Below are positions 34,924 through 45,568 of a stretch of 64,000 nt of DNA, one piece after another. Under the pieces are notes generated by a model that did no database searches, was not told where the DNA came from, and saw nothing but the letters and a program-made list of their open reading frames with translations. A program made the position numbers and the translations under genes. The stretch covers positions 124,001 to 188,000 of the forward strand of contig NZ_JBKQWY010000001.1 of assembly GCF_047308265.1 (NCBI RefSeq), given 5' to 3'. The stretch's first letter is position 1; each line of letters begins with the position of its first letter. Source of the DNA: Maricaulis sp047308265. Its GTDB lineage: Bacteria; Pseudomonadota; Alphaproteobacteria; Caulobacterales; Maricaulaceae.

Positions 34924-35319
34924 TGTAGTTCCGCCCCTTGTGTTGACCCGTCGACCGTCCTGTCAGCTCAATATGGTCGCTGCGGAGATAACATCCACCC
35001 GCTTTCAGCTCGCAGCACGTCACGGATCTCGGCCCGCCCCAGCCGGTTGCGCAATGCGGACAGGCATAAAGCATGACTGAAGGCAAACTGTCCCCACCTT
35101 ACAGCAACCCTTGCGTTGGCCCGCCAAGCTACCTAAATCGCCCATGAGCGTCGGATAGGGCCAAAGGCTTTGTCCGCACACGGAACCACACCGGTGTCGG
35201 CATCACCGGTTTTCGGAACCACCCCGAACAAAGGGGGCTGAGGGACGGGTATCAGGTGCTTCCTGTGGAAGGCCCGGTATTGCTGTTTCGGCCCCGCTGA
35301 ATGAACGGAGAGACTAAAA
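34924..35319 (+). promoter_or_regulatory. alkB-dnaK intergenic region with candidate heat-shock promoter
   Basis: 396 bases without a convincing gene. CTTG at 35110-35113, 18 bases, then CCTAAAT at 35132-35138 resembles the alphaproteobacterial RpoH pattern (CTTG, 17-18 bases, CYTATNT) with one mismatch in the -10. The transcript would carry a leader of roughly 170 bases. That leader contains a perfect ACACCGGTGT palindrome and a CCCC/GGGG hairpin around 35222-35237. The rest shows nothing I can assign. Confidence 0.4.
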
Positions 35320-37224
<1,905 letters not shown>

Positions 37225-37233
37225 GACATTGAT

Positions 37234-37257
37234 CGGGCGGTGGGTAACCGCCGCCCG
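37234..37257 (+). other. Hairpin in the dnaK-dnaJ junction
   Basis: CGGGCGG (37234-37240) pairs with CCGCCCG (37251-37257). An alternative fold pairs GGCGGT (37236-37241) with ACCGCC (37247-37252) around a 5-base loop. No T-tract follows. Such a hairpin between dnaK and dnaJ could lower downstream expression or protect the dnaK mRNA 3' end after processing; that is inference. Confidence 0.55.
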
Positions 37258-37280
37258 GTAACTGTCCGGTGTAATCCGCC

Positions 37281-38453
37281 ATGAGCAAGCGTGACTATTA
37301 CGAGATCCTCGGCGTTGACCGTTCGGTTGACGACAAAGCCCTCAAAAGTGCCTACCGAAAACTCGCCATGACCTATCACCCGGACAAGAATCCGGGCGAT
37401 GAAGCGGCCGAGGCGAAGTTCAAGGAAATCGGTGAGGCCTATGCCATCCTGTCAGATGCCGACAAACGTGCGGCCTATGACCGGATGGGCCATGCTGCGT
37501 TTGAGCAAGGCGGCGGTATGGGCGGCGGTCAGGGTCCGTTTGGTGGCGCAGGTGCTGCTGAATTTGCCGATATTTTCGAACAAGTGTTCGGAATGGGTGG
37601 CATGGGCGGCGGCCGACGGGGTGGTCGATCCTCAGGTCCGGCCCGCGGTGCGGATCTGCGCTATGATCTGGAAATCACGCTTGAAGAGGCCTTTGCCGGC
37701 AAGGAAGCCACGGTTTCCATCCCGTCATCTGTGACGTGTGAACGATGCGATGGTCAGGGCAATGAGCCGGGTACCGAACTGGAAACCTGCCCCACCTGCA
37801 ACGGGCAAGGTCGTATCCGGCGGAGCCAGGGTTTCTTCACCATGGAGCAGACCTGTCCCCAGTGTGGCGGACGTGGCAAATTCTTCAAAACACCCTGTAG
37901 GGATTGTGATGGCGTAGGCCGGGTTCGTCAGAACCGTACGCTCAATGTCACCATCCCAGCAGGAGTCGAGGATGGGACCCGCATCCGGCTGGCCGGCGAA
38001 GGCGAAGCGGGTGCCCGCAGTGGCCCACGCGGCGATCTGTATATCTTCATCGCCGTGCGCGAACACGACCTGTTCGAACGCGACGGACCCAATCTCTATT
38101 GCCGCGCACCGTCTTCCATGGTCCAGGCCGCCCTGGGATGTGCCATCCAGGTTCCGACCATTGAGGGCGGCAAGGCCGAGATGAAGATCCCGGAAGGCGC
38201 CCAGACCGGACGGCGCATGCGCCTTCGCGGCAAGGGCATGCCCCGGCTTCGCGGCGGTCCGCGCGGCGATATGATTGTTGAGCTGTTTGTAGAAACACCC
38301 CGGAACCTCTCCGAACGACAAAAGGAATTGCTGAAGGAATTCTGTGATTTGTCTGGCGATGGCTGTAATCCGGATAGTGCGGGCTTCTTCAAGAAGGTCA
38401 AACAGTTCTGGGACGATGTCACGACAGAGGATGGCCGTCCGAACGCCTCCTGA
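37281..38453 (+). CDS. dnaJ: Co-chaperone DnaJ (Hsp40)
   Basis: 390 residues with the full class A layout. The J domain (1-70) has MTYHPDKNPGD (the HPD tripeptide). A Gly/Phe-rich region contains GGGMGGGQGPFGG and MGGMGGGRRGG. Four zinc-binding CxxCxGxG repeats follow (CERCDGQG, CPTCNGQG, CPQCGGRG, CRDCDGVG), then the C-terminal substrate domains. It stimulates the DnaK ATPase and delivers clients. Second gene of dnaK-dnaJ. Confidence 0.98.
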   Translation: MSKRDYYEILGVDRSVDDKALKSAYRKLAMTYHPDKNPGDEAAEAKFKEIGEAYAILSDADKRAAYDRMGHAAFEQGGGMGGGQGPFGGAGAAEFADIFEQVFGMGGMGGGRRGGRSSGPARGADLRYDLEITLEEAFAGKEATVSIPSSVTCERCDGQGNEPGTELETCPTCNGQGRIRRSQGFFTMEQTCPQCGGRGKFFKTPCRDCDGVGRVRQNRTLNVTIPAGVEDGTRIRLAGEGEAGARSGPRGDLYIFIAVREHDLFERDGPNLYCRAPSSMVQAALGCAIQVPTIEGGKAEMKIPEGAQTGRRMRLRGKGMPRLRGGPRGDMIVELFVETPRNLSERQKELLKEFCDLSGDGCNPDSAGFFKKVKQFWDDVTTEDGRPNAS

Positions 38454-38503
38454 CACATCAACTCAGACTGGCGGGCCGGGCTAAATCGCCCTAGTGTGCC
38501 GCC

Positions 38504-39637
38504 ATGACTGAGACGGCAACCTCACCCCTGCAATCCAGACCGGACGACGACCGGTCTTCCCGCGACACCATGGCTGTATCCACCGATCGGTTCGTCCCGT
38601 TTGAGGGGCGATTATACGATCAAAGCCCGCTGGGCTTCTGGGGCACAACGATCGCGATTTTTGGTGTCACGTTCGGCAGTTTTCTGTTGATCGCCCATTT
38701 CACGGGACGTCCGCCTCTTCTCTACCCCAGCGAAACGGGTTTTTCCCTGCCCTGGGAGACGAGTGGTCAGACCTACCGGACGCCGGATGTGCTGCACATC
38801 GGCTTCACCCTCTCCTGCATTCTCACAACGGCCCTGGCACTGGTCGAGAATGGTCGGCGATTGTGGGCCTATAAACGTCCAGCGCTGATGGCGGTGTTGC
38901 CCGAAACGGCGCATGGGGATGTGGAAGGGCTGACCGGAGGCGTGCCGCGCGTGTGGCGCACCCGATACATGCTCTTTTTCCTTCTGGGCGCGCTGGGCGG
39001 GGTGAGTTTCAACATCGTGATGATGGTGTCCATGGACGCGTCACCCGGCGTCTATCTGACCTCGATTGGCTTGTGGTTCCTCATATTTTCGCCGCCTCTT
39101 TACGGTCTTGGCTTGCGTTCGGGGGTAGACCTCAACCGCGAAGGCAGTGAAATCAAACGGTTGATCCGAACCCACCTGGTCGTTGACCTGCATGATCTTG
39201 AAGCCCTGGAAGTGTTTGGACGACTGGGTCTTCACGCCGCCCTATCCTGGTTCATCATGGGGGCTGTTCTGCTGCTGTTTGTGATCAATCCCGACCAGAT
39301 CTGGTACGCCCTGCCTGGCTGTGTTCTGTCCGTGGGCGGCGGATTGTTTATTTTCTACAGCGCTGTTCAGCCTGTCCGGGAAAAGATCATGGCGGCGAAG
39401 GCCGAAACCATGCGGGCCTGCCACGCAGAAATGAAGGTGTTGCGCGAGAGGGGATCAAGGGACGACATGGCGGCCCTGGGGGGGTTGTCAGCCTATTGTC
39501 AGTGGGTGGAAAACCGATCGGACTGGCCCATCTCGTCCACCACATCGCTGCGGATCCTGCTTTACATCCTGATCCCTGTCCTGCCGATACTGGGCTCCTA
39601 TCTCTTTGAAAGACTGGCCGACAGCCTGATTAGCTGA
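38504..39637 (+). CDS. Multi-pass membrane protein, function unknown
   Basis: 377 residues with about six predicted helices: around 46-66, 95-112, 152-175, 182-202, 245-262 plus 268-288, and 350-370. The N-terminal 40 residues are polar, with TSPLQSRPDDDRSSRD. Cytosolic loops contain DLNREGSEIKRLIRTHLVVDLHDLEALEVFGR and EKIMAAKAETMRACHAEMKVLRERG. I do not recognise a family. It sits between dnaJ and dapB with short gaps (50 and 9 bases) on the same strand, so it may be cotranscribed with dapB. Confidence 0.7.
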   Translation: MTETATSPLQSRPDDDRSSRDTMAVSTDRFVPFEGRLYDQSPLGFWGTTIAIFGVTFGSFLLIAHFTGRPPLLYPSETGFSLPWETSGQTYRTPDVLHIGFTLSCILTTALALVENGRRLWAYKRPALMAVLPETAHGDVEGLTGGVPRVWRTRYMLFFLLGALGGVSFNIVMMVSMDASPGVYLTSIGLWFLIFSPPLYGLGLRSGVDLNREGSEIKRLIRTHLVVDLHDLEALEVFGRLGLHAALSWFIMGAVLLLFVINPDQIWYALPGCVLSVGGGLFIFYSAVQPVREKIMAAKAETMRACHAEMKVLRERGSRDDMAALGGLSAYCQWVENRSDWPISSTTSLRILLYILIPVLPILGSYLFERLADSLIS

Positions 39638-39646
39638 GGACCTGCC

Positions 39647-40459
39647 ATGCAGACCCATTCCATTGCCATTCTGGGTGTCTCCGGCCGCCTGGGGCGCGCC
39701 ATCCTTCTTGAAAGCCTGCTCTACGACAATTTCAAACTCGCAGGCGCTGTCGTCCGGGCCGGATCAGACTGGGACGGAATAGATCTGGGTCAGGCTGCGG
39801 GTATCGACCCGGTCGGAATCAAGGCCACGGTCTCCATCGAAGAGGCCTGTGAAACCGCAGACATTGTGATCGATGCCAGCCAGCCCGATCTCACCGTGAT
39901 TGCAGCCCAGCGCCTGGCCAGAATGCCCGGCAAAGCCTTTGTCACGGGTGTCACCGGCCTGGACAGCGAACAAGATCGTCTCCTGCGCGCGGCTTCGGGC
40001 ACGCTTCCCATCCTTCGCGCCGGCAATTTCTCAATCGGCGTTGCGATCATGGAGGCCTTGGTGGCCAAGGCCGCATCCTTGCCGGCCCAGGACTGGGATG
40101 TGGAGATCGAAGAAGCTCACCATCGTATGAAGGTGGATGCGCCGTCCGGGACGGCCTTGATGCTGGGTGAAGCCGTTGCACGGGCCAGACAGCTTGATTT
40201 TGACCAGGTCAAACATTCCGGCCGGGATGGACAAACCGGACAACGTCCAGCCGGGGTGATCGGTTTCTCTGCGACCCGCGGCGGCGGTATTGTAGGCGAA
40301 CACGCCGTACGCTTCATCTCGGAACTGGAAGAGATCTCGATCCAACACCGGGCCTTCGACCGCAGGATCTTTGCGCGTGGTGCGCTGATCGCTGCAGGAT
40401 GGATGGCCGACCGCGAGGCCGGGCTCTATACCATGCAGGATGTTGTAGCGGACGTGTGA
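39647..40459 (+). CDS. dapB: 4-Hydroxy-tetrahydrodipicolinate reductase
   Basis: 270 residues. The N-terminal Rossmann loop is SIAILGVSGRLGRAILLESL, and FVTGVTGLDSEQ follows. The catalytic region EEAHHRMKVDAPSGTALMLGEA contains the His-His and K-x-DAPSGTA signature, followed by GFSATRGGGIVGEHAVRFI. It catalyses the second committed step to diaminopimelate and lysine, using NAD(P)H. GAGGACCTGCC precedes the ATG. Confidence 0.95.
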   Translation: MQTHSIAILGVSGRLGRAILLESLLYDNFKLAGAVVRAGSDWDGIDLGQAAGIDPVGIKATVSIEEACETADIVIDASQPDLTVIAAQRLARMPGKAFVTGVTGLDSEQDRLLRAASGTLPILRAGNFSIGVAIMEALVAKAASLPAQDWDVEIEEAHHRMKVDAPSGTALMLGEAVARARQLDFDQVKHSGRDGQTGQRPAGVIGFSATRGGGIVGEHAVRFISELEEISIQHRAFDRRIFARGALIAAGWMADREAGLYTMQDVVADV

Positions 40460-40480
40460 TTGCTTTTCCGTGCGAACACT

Positions 40481-40510
40481 GACATCTAACTGACATGTCA
40501 TGAAGATGTC
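40481..40510. promoter_or_regulatory. Nested 30-bp dyad operator before the WYL regulator
   Basis: GACATCT (40481-40487), three bases, the palindrome TGACATGTCA (40491-40500), three bases, AGATGTC (40504-40510). Outer and inner arms are both exact and share one centre. It abuts the ribosome site GGGAGGG (40511-40517) of the regulator gene, so bound protein would block transcription or translation start. Autoregulation is inferred from position. Confidence 0.7.
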
Positions 40511-40521
40511 GGGAGGGATGC

Positions 40522-41220
40522 ATGCGTCGCGCCGAACGCCTAATCCGGATCATCCAGGCTCTGCGCGAAGCCGCACCCGGTGCCGTTACCGCGCAGGAAC
40601 TCGGTCGGGATTTCGAAGTCTCCGAACGCACAATCTATCGGGATGTGGCCCATCTGATTGAAACGGGCGCGCCCATCGATGGTGAAGCCGGTGTGGGTTA
40701 TGTCTTGCGGCCCGGTTTTGATTTGCCCCCCTTGACCTTCAGCTACGAACAGCTCGACGCGCTCGCGCTGGGTGCGCGTTTTGTGCAAGCGGTGGCAGAC
40801 CGTGATCTGGTCCTTTCAGCCAATGAAGCCTTGGCCAAGATCGAACGCGCCTTGCCCGCTACGCATCGCGCCCGGCTACGCAGCGCTCCGCTTTATTTTG
40901 CCGGGTCTGACGAAGCCAAAATGCGTCCCGAGGCCTTCGGCCCTGTTCGCAATGCCATTACAGACCGGCGCAAGCTGCGGGTACACTATAATTCGCTCGG
41001 TGATGAGAAATCGATCCGGGTCATCCGACCCCTGGCTCTCACCTGTTTTGGCCATGTCTGGCTGCTGACAGCGTGGTGCGAGCTGAGATCGGACTTCAGA
41101 CACTTCCGTGCCGACCGGATCGAGCGCATGACGGTGCTGGCGGAGAGTTTTGACGACGAAGTCGGAAAACGCCTCGAAGACCTCAACTATGATGACGAGC
41201 CCGTCGCCAAAAGCGCCTGA
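40522..41220 (+). CDS. YafY-type HTH/WYL-domain transcriptional regulator
   Basis: 232 residues. The N-terminal winged helix (about 1-60) reads RRAERLIRIIQALREAA, then ELGRDFEVSERTIYRDVAHLIETGAPIDGEAGVGYVL, which is the YafY/DeoR-like HTH_11 pattern. The C-terminal WYL domain contains RRKLRVHYNSLGDEKSIRVIRPLAL and WLLTAWCELRSDFRHFRADRI. WYL domains bind nucleic acid or small ligands. The symmetric 30-bp dyad directly upstream is the best candidate target. Neighbour gloA is convergent, 3 bases away. Confidence 0.9.
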   Translation: MRRAERLIRIIQALREAAPGAVTAQELGRDFEVSERTIYRDVAHLIETGAPIDGEAGVGYVLRPGFDLPPLTFSYEQLDALALGARFVQAVADRDLVLSANEALAKIERALPATHRARLRSAPLYFAGSDEAKMRPEAFGPVRNAITDRRKLRVHYNSLGDEKSIRVIRPLALTCFGHVWLLTAWCELRSDFRHFRADRIERMTVLAESFDDEVGKRLEDLNYDDEPVAKSA

Positions 41221-41223
41221 GCC

Positions 41224-41685
41224 CTACCAGGCGCCCGTATTCTCCATCGAGGCCCAGGGCTCCTGGGGTTCGAGATGCGGTCCGCGCTGCAGGAGTTCAA
41301 TCGAGATACCATCCGGCGAGCGCACGAATGCCATGTGCCCGTCACGCGGCGGACGGTTGATGACATAGCCCATATCCATCAGACGTTCGCAGACCGCGTA
41401 GACATTCTCGAACCGATAGGCCAGATGACCAAAATTCCGCCCGCCGGAATAGGCTTCCGGATCCCAGTTATAGGTCAGTTCCACACAGGGCAGACCGTCA
41501 GGAACGCCGTCACCATCATTGATGGTGAATTTGTCCATATCGTCCGGTGCCGCCAGGAAAACGAGGGTGAAGCGACCCTTTTCATTGTCAAAACGGCGCA
41601 CTTCCTTCAGGCCGAGGCCCTCACAATAGAAACGCAGGCTGGCATCGATATCGGTCACGCGGACCATGGTATGCAGGTATTGCAT
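41224..41685 (-). CDS. gloA: Lactoylglutathione lyase (glyoxalase I)
   Basis: 153 residues of the VOC fold. MQYLHTMVRVTDIDASLRFYCEGLGLKEVRR is the standard GloA opening with metal ligand His5. VELTYNW carries a Glu ligand, FGHLAYRFENVYAVCERL the second His, and SPDGISIELLQRG the final Glu. It converts the methylglyoxal-glutathione hemithioacetal to S-lactoylglutathione. A longer frame upstream lacks a credible start. The membrane-protein gene upstream on the same strand ends 4 bases before it. Confidence 0.93.
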   Translation of the reverse strand: MQYLHTMVRVTDIDASLRFYCEGLGLKEVRRFDNEKGRFTLVFLAAPDDMDKFTINDGDGVPDGLPCVELTYNWDPEAYSGGRNFGHLAYRFENVYAVCERLMDMGYVINRPPRDGHMAFVRSPDGISIELLQRGPHLEPQEPWASMENTGAW

Positions 41686-41689
41686 GGCT

Positions 41690-42286
41690 CTAGCTCTCGT
41701 TTTGCGAACTCTCGGATGAGATAGCGGAGTCTTTGCGTGGCAGTTTGGGCGCCCAGGATGGCCGGGCACGCTTCGCCCATTTGGGGCGCTGGCGTGGAAT
41801 TTCAACCTGGTCGAGCGGTTCTCCCCGCGCACGCGCCAGCCCTGCATGATAGTTTTCCGGCGCTCGCTGGTGATGCAGACGTGCAAAACCTGCGCCCACC
41901 AGAGCCCAAAGAGCACTCATCCCGAAGAACATGAAGAACATCCAGGGATAATATCCCACATCATACCAGGGACCATTCTCCAGCCCCAGGACCAGAACCG
42001 GCCACAGGCTCATCAAGAGTACGACCATCACGGGGGAGAGCATGATATTGGCCAGCACAGCCGCAGCGCCATACAGCGCCCATCGGGGTTCATGAGCACC
42101 GACATACATTTTTATGAAATCGGGACCATCCATGTGGGTAACGGTGCCCGGCTTGCGCTCACGACGAGCCTCATACTCTTCTGCGGCTTCGACACGCAAT
42201 TGGCGTCGCGCCAGATACCAGCGCAACATCAGCAAAAGGGCAGCGATAAGGGCACCAAGGCCGGCCAGATAGAAATTCGTAAACAT
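41690..42286 (-). CDS. Membrane protein of unknown function, upstream of gloA
   Basis: 198 residues. One N-terminal helix (FYLAGLGALIAALLLMLRW), a charged loop (ARRQLRVEAAEEYEARRERKPGTV), two to three further hydrophobic stretches around residues 72-105 and 112-138, and a basic C-terminal tail rich in Arg, Pro and Lys (IPRQRPKWAKRARPSWAPKLPRK), presumably cytosolic. No family recognised. The 4-base gap to gloA suggests cotranscription. Confidence 0.7.
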   Translation of the reverse strand: MFTNFYLAGLGALIAALLLMLRWYLARRQLRVEAAEEYEARRERKPGTVTHMDGPDFIKMYVGAHEPRWALYGAAAVLANIMLSPVMVVLLMSLWPVLVLGLENGPWYDVGYYPWMFFMFFGMSALWALVGAGFARLHHQRAPENYHAGLARARGEPLDQVEIPRQRPKWAKRARPSWAPKLPRKDSAISSESSQNES

Positions 42287-42295
42287 GGCGCCAAT

Positions 42296-43144
42296 CTAGC
42301 GCCTAACAGCCTCATAGGCGAGCATGGCCCGCTTGCGATCCACACCCCAGTGATAGCCAGTGAGCTTGCGATTGGCCGAAAGCACCCGATGACAGGGAAT
42401 CAACCAGGACACAGGATTGGCACCCACCGCTGCGCCGACCGCCTGACTGGCTTTAGGCGATCCGATTTTTTCGGCAATATCCTTGTATTTACAGGTTTCT
42501 CCTGAACCGAGAGACAATAGAGCACGCCAGACCTGTCTTTGCCACGGGGTGCCATAAAGCACGAGGGGGAGTTTTTCTGGTTCCTGCGTATTGAACACAC
42601 GCTCCGCCCAATGTCCGGCCAGAACATCATCTCTGTGATACTGTGCGGCAGGAAAGCGCTGGTACAGATCCGCATAACCCGCATCAATGTCGTCATCACA
42701 AAACGCCAGAGCGGACAGGCCGCGCGGTGCGATGAGAAACACTCCCGTCCCGAACGGAGTTGGCGCGGCCCCCCAGCGGAAGGTCAGGCCTTGTCCCCGT
42801 CTTCGAGCCTCACCAGGCGTGACCGCCTCATGCGCAATGAACAGATCGTGCAGCCGCCCCGGACCTGACAGTCCTGCCTCAAAGGATGCATCGAGAATAT
42901 TGGCCCCGGTATCCAATGCCTCGCGAGCCGCATTGTGGGCCAAAGCTCCAACAAAGCGTTTCGGGCTCAACCCGACCCATCGGGTAAACAGACGCTGGAA
43001 ATGATGAGGGGACAATCCTGCCCGATTGGCGATGTCATCCAGATTGGGATGGTCTTGCCAGTCATCTCCCAGCACAGCGAGGATCCGGCTGATACGATGG
43101 TAGTCACGGCGGGCGGAGTCGAGGGAGTAAAGATCGGCGCTCAT
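42296..43144 (-). CDS. AraC-type HTH fused to O6-methylguanine-DNA methyltransferase (Ada-like, lacking the Cys4 N-domain)
   Basis: 282 residues. The N-terminal AraC-type HTH has LDDIANRAGLSPHHFQRLFTRWVGLSPKRFV. The C-terminal methyltransferase domain has GTPWQRQVWRALLSLGSGET and the acceptor motif NPVSWLIPCHRVLSANRKLTGYHWG, with the reactive Cys in PCHRV. It transfers alkyl groups from O6-alkylguanine to itself and may also regulate. The phosphotriester-sensing Cys4 domain of true Ada is absent, so it may be a repair enzyme with its own DNA-binding domain. It lies downstream of the DUF2244 gene. Confidence 0.9.
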   Translation of the reverse strand: MSADLYSLDSARRDYHRISRILAVLGDDWQDHPNLDDIANRAGLSPHHFQRLFTRWVGLSPKRFVGALAHNAAREALDTGANILDASFEAGLSGPGRLHDLFIAHEAVTPGEARRRGQGLTFRWGAAPTPFGTGVFLIAPRGLSALAFCDDDIDAGYADLYQRFPAAQYHRDDVLAGHWAERVFNTQEPEKLPLVLYGTPWQRQVWRALLSLGSGETCKYKDIAEKIGSPKASQAVGAAVGANPVSWLIPCHRVLSANRKLTGYHWGVDRKRAMLAYEAVRR

Positions 43145-43154
43145 GACGGCATGA

Positions 43155-43709
43155 TTACGTCTCCGGCGATGCAAAACCACCCGCTTCTTGCGTTCCTGCC
43201 CGAGCCTGTTGAAGAGCATTGTCCAACGCCTTCGCGAACTCACCACGTTCTTTGGGGCTCAGCGTACTGGCCAGAACCAGGGATTTTCCCGAAACAGAGA
43301 CTGCGACCTGGCTATGGTGTTGACCCGCATCGATATGACGAAACTGGGCCCAGGCAGTTGGCATTCTGAACCGGCGCAAATGCCCGGTCGGGTGTCGACG
43401 TGTCACTTCAATATCGCGCGCATTCACCTTCACCCATTCACGCGCTCGCCCGTCCCGATAGGAGATCCGAAACGCCAGCCAGACCAGAATGGCATCCAGA
43501 CCGAAAAAGGGCGCGACGGGCCAGGCCCCCATCGTGAAAAACAACAGACCCGCGGTAAACGATATGGCCGTAATTGCGACCATGAGCGCGATGAAGGCCG
43601 GATTGGGCAGAGACCGGTTGGGCGCGATTTCCGCATCCAGGTATAACGGCCCCTCATGGGGATCCGGACTGTCCGTCTCAGCAGGCCAGGTTTCGATCAC
43701 TGTGGGCAT
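43155..43709 (-). CDS. DUF2244 membrane protein
   Basis: 184 residues from ATG 43709. A polar N-terminus with LYLDAEIAPNRSLPNPAF leads into two close helices (FIALMVAITAISFTAGLLFFTMG and VAPFFGLDAILVWLAF), then RISYRDGRAREWVKVNARDIEVTRRHPTG and a soluble C-terminus. This is the DUF2244 pattern, whose function is unknown. The gene is divergent from nth across about 100 bases. DUF2244 genes often neighbour nth in alphaproteobacteria. Confidence 0.8.
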   Translation of the reverse strand: MPTVIETWPAETDSPDPHEGPLYLDAEIAPNRSLPNPAFIALMVAITAISFTAGLLFFTMGAWPVAPFFGLDAILVWLAFRISYRDGRAREWVKVNARDIEVTRRHPTGHLRRFRMPTAWAQFRHIDAGQHHSQVAVSVSGKSLVLASTLSPKERGEFAKALDNALQQARAGTQEAGGFASPET

Positions 43710-43808
43710 GACACTACTCCTACGACATGACCTAGACCGTTCAGCGCGACAGGCAAAGCGCAAGAACCGGGATGACAGGCCCCCGGCGCACCTGCTAGCC
43801 CTGACGGC

Positions 43809-44525
43809 ATGAGCAAAACGACCGACTCCTCTGCCAAGCCGGCACGCAAACCCGCCAAAAAAAGCAAATCGCAACCGCGTGGCCTGACCCGCGAACAGGC
43901 TCACGATCTGTTTGCTCGATTGGCTGAGGACCGGCCCGACCCGAAGACAGAACTCAACTACTCCAACGCCTACACGCTCGTTGTTGCAGTCGCTCTGTCC
44001 GCACAGGCCACCGATGTCGGCGTGAACAAGGCCACCGAACGCCTGTTCGAGGAAGCCGATACACCTGAGAAAATGGTGGCTCTGGGCGAGGATCATGTCC
44101 GTGATCGCATCAAGACGATCGGGCTGTTTCGCAACAAGGCCAAAAATGTGATCGCCTTGTCCCGCATGTTGATCGATGATTTTGGCGGACAGGTTCCTGA
44201 CAATCGCGACGATCTGGTCAAACTGCCTGGTGTGGGGCGCAAGACGGCCAATGTCGTGCTCAACGAAGCCTTTGGTCAGCCTACAATCGCCGTGGATACC
44301 CATATCTTCCGGGTCGGCAACCGGACCCGGCTGGCACCGGGTAAAACCCCCGATGATGTGGAAGCGCGACTGGAACGCATAACGCCGGATAAATACAAAC
44401 TGGGGGCTCACCACTGGCTGATCTTGCACGGACGCTATTTGTGCAAAGCCCGTTCGCCGGAATGCTGGCGGTGCCCGATCGAGGATTTGTGCCGCTTCAA
44501 AGACAAAACTCCCGCGCCCAAATAG
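43809..44525 (+). CDS. nth: Endonuclease III (DNA glycosylase/AP lyase)
   Basis: 238 residues with a Lys-rich N-terminal extension (KPARKPAKKSKSQPRG). The HhH motif with catalytic Lys is LPGVGRKTANVVLNEAF, and the catalytic Asp lies in TIAVDTHIFRVGNR. The C-terminal [4Fe-4S] cysteines CKARSPECWRCPIEDLC show the exact C-x6-C-x2-C-x5-C spacing. It removes oxidised pyrimidines and nicks abasic sites. Confidence 0.95.
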   Translation: MSKTTDSSAKPARKPAKKSKSQPRGLTREQAHDLFARLAEDRPDPKTELNYSNAYTLVVAVALSAQATDVGVNKATERLFEEADTPEKMVALGEDHVRDRIKTIGLFRNKAKNVIALSRMLIDDFGGQVPDNRDDLVKLPGVGRKTANVVLNEAFGQPTIAVDTHIFRVGNRTRLAPGKTPDDVEARLERITPDKYKLGAHHWLILHGRYLCKARSPECWRCPIEDLCRFKDKTPAPK

Positions 44526-44531
44526 CCCAGG

Positions 44532-45428
44532 CTAGTCAGCACGCCCATCGATCAAATTCATCAACGCCTGAGCAAACACGTTACCCATGTTCGCGCCCTG
44601 CTCGGGATAGAGATACGGTTCGATCAATTCCAGCTCGATCAGGGCCAGCTTGCCATCAAGACCGCGCAACATATCGACCCGCGCGTAGAGCAAATCACCC
44701 TCCACATGATCGAGTACAGAACGCGCTAGGGCGAGCTCGTCCTCGGACGGCTGATACACGCTTTCTGATCCGCCAAACTCGGATTGGACACGATAATCGC
44801 CGGCTGCGGGACGCTTGAGCGCACAGTGTGAGAAGCTGCGGTTGAAGAAGAGGAAGGTGTATTCTCCCTCTTCGGCCACGGCGGGCAAGAAGGGCTGGAT
44901 CATGCATTCGGCCGGTGGCAGCGCATCTGGTTCAGGCAGATGATCGCCCCGTTTCACACGGGCCTGGCGCCATGCACCGGCACCCAACACCGGTTTGATC
45001 ACGATATCCTCTGCTCCCAGCGTATCGAAGGCCGCCTCGATCGTCTCAGCTGTGGCGTGATCCGCCCAAACCGTAGGGATCATGGGCGCACCTCGATCGG
45101 CAAGATCCTTGAGATAGGTTTTGCGCATATTCCAGGTCAGGGTGGACAGAGGGTTGAGCAGAAGGCTCGCCTGGTCACAGCGCGCGAGCAAGGCTGAGAA
45201 GGCGTCTGGTTTTTCCATATAGTCCCAGACCGTGCCCACCATGACAGCATCATAGAGTGCGGGATCAAAATCCGGACTGTCCCAGATCCGCGCTTCGAGC
45301 TGGAGACCAAACTTGGCACAGGCCGGTTTCAGAGCATTGAATTCCAGATCATGTTCCCAATAATCCGCACGTGCGTCCGGATGGTCTTTGAACATGCAGC
45401 TGGCCGTCAAAAAGGCGACACGTTTCAT
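44532..45428 (-). CDS. ATP-grasp-family ligase-like protein, substrate unknown
   Basis: 298 residues from ATG 45428 with GGGAGAGCCGT upstream. The ATP-grasp fold is shown by AEDIVIKPVLGAGAWRQARV, AECMIQPFLPAVAEEGEYTFLFFN and LLYARVDMLRGLDGKLALIELELIEPYLYP. The N-terminal RVAFLTASCMF and DAVMVGTVWDYMEKPDAF stretches resemble RimK/glutathione-synthetase-like orphan proteins, a group that includes D-cycloserine ligase DcsG. No other biosynthetic gene is adjacent, so the acceptor is unknown. It is convergent with nth. Confidence 0.8.
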   Translation of the reverse strand: MKRVAFLTASCMFKDHPDARADYWEHDLEFNALKPACAKFGLQLEARIWDSPDFDPALYDAVMVGTVWDYMEKPDAFSALLARCDQASLLLNPLSTLTWNMRKTYLKDLADRGAPMIPTVWADHATAETIEAAFDTLGAEDIVIKPVLGAGAWRQARVKRGDHLPEPDALPPAECMIQPFLPAVAEEGEYTFLFFNRSFSHCALKRPAAGDYRVQSEFGGSESVYQPSEDELALARSVLDHVEGDLLYARVDMLRGLDGKLALIELELIEPYLYPEQGANMGNVFAQALMNLIDGRAD

Positions 45429-45568
45429 ACGGCTCTCCCACTCTGGATCCAATTTTCAGTTGCGCAGTTAGACCGGCTTCATCCTGCCCGCAAGCCTTGC
45501 TCCGTACGGGAACTGCATTTAACCCTGCGACTTGACCCAATTTGCCTGAAACCTGACCGGAGCTCCGC

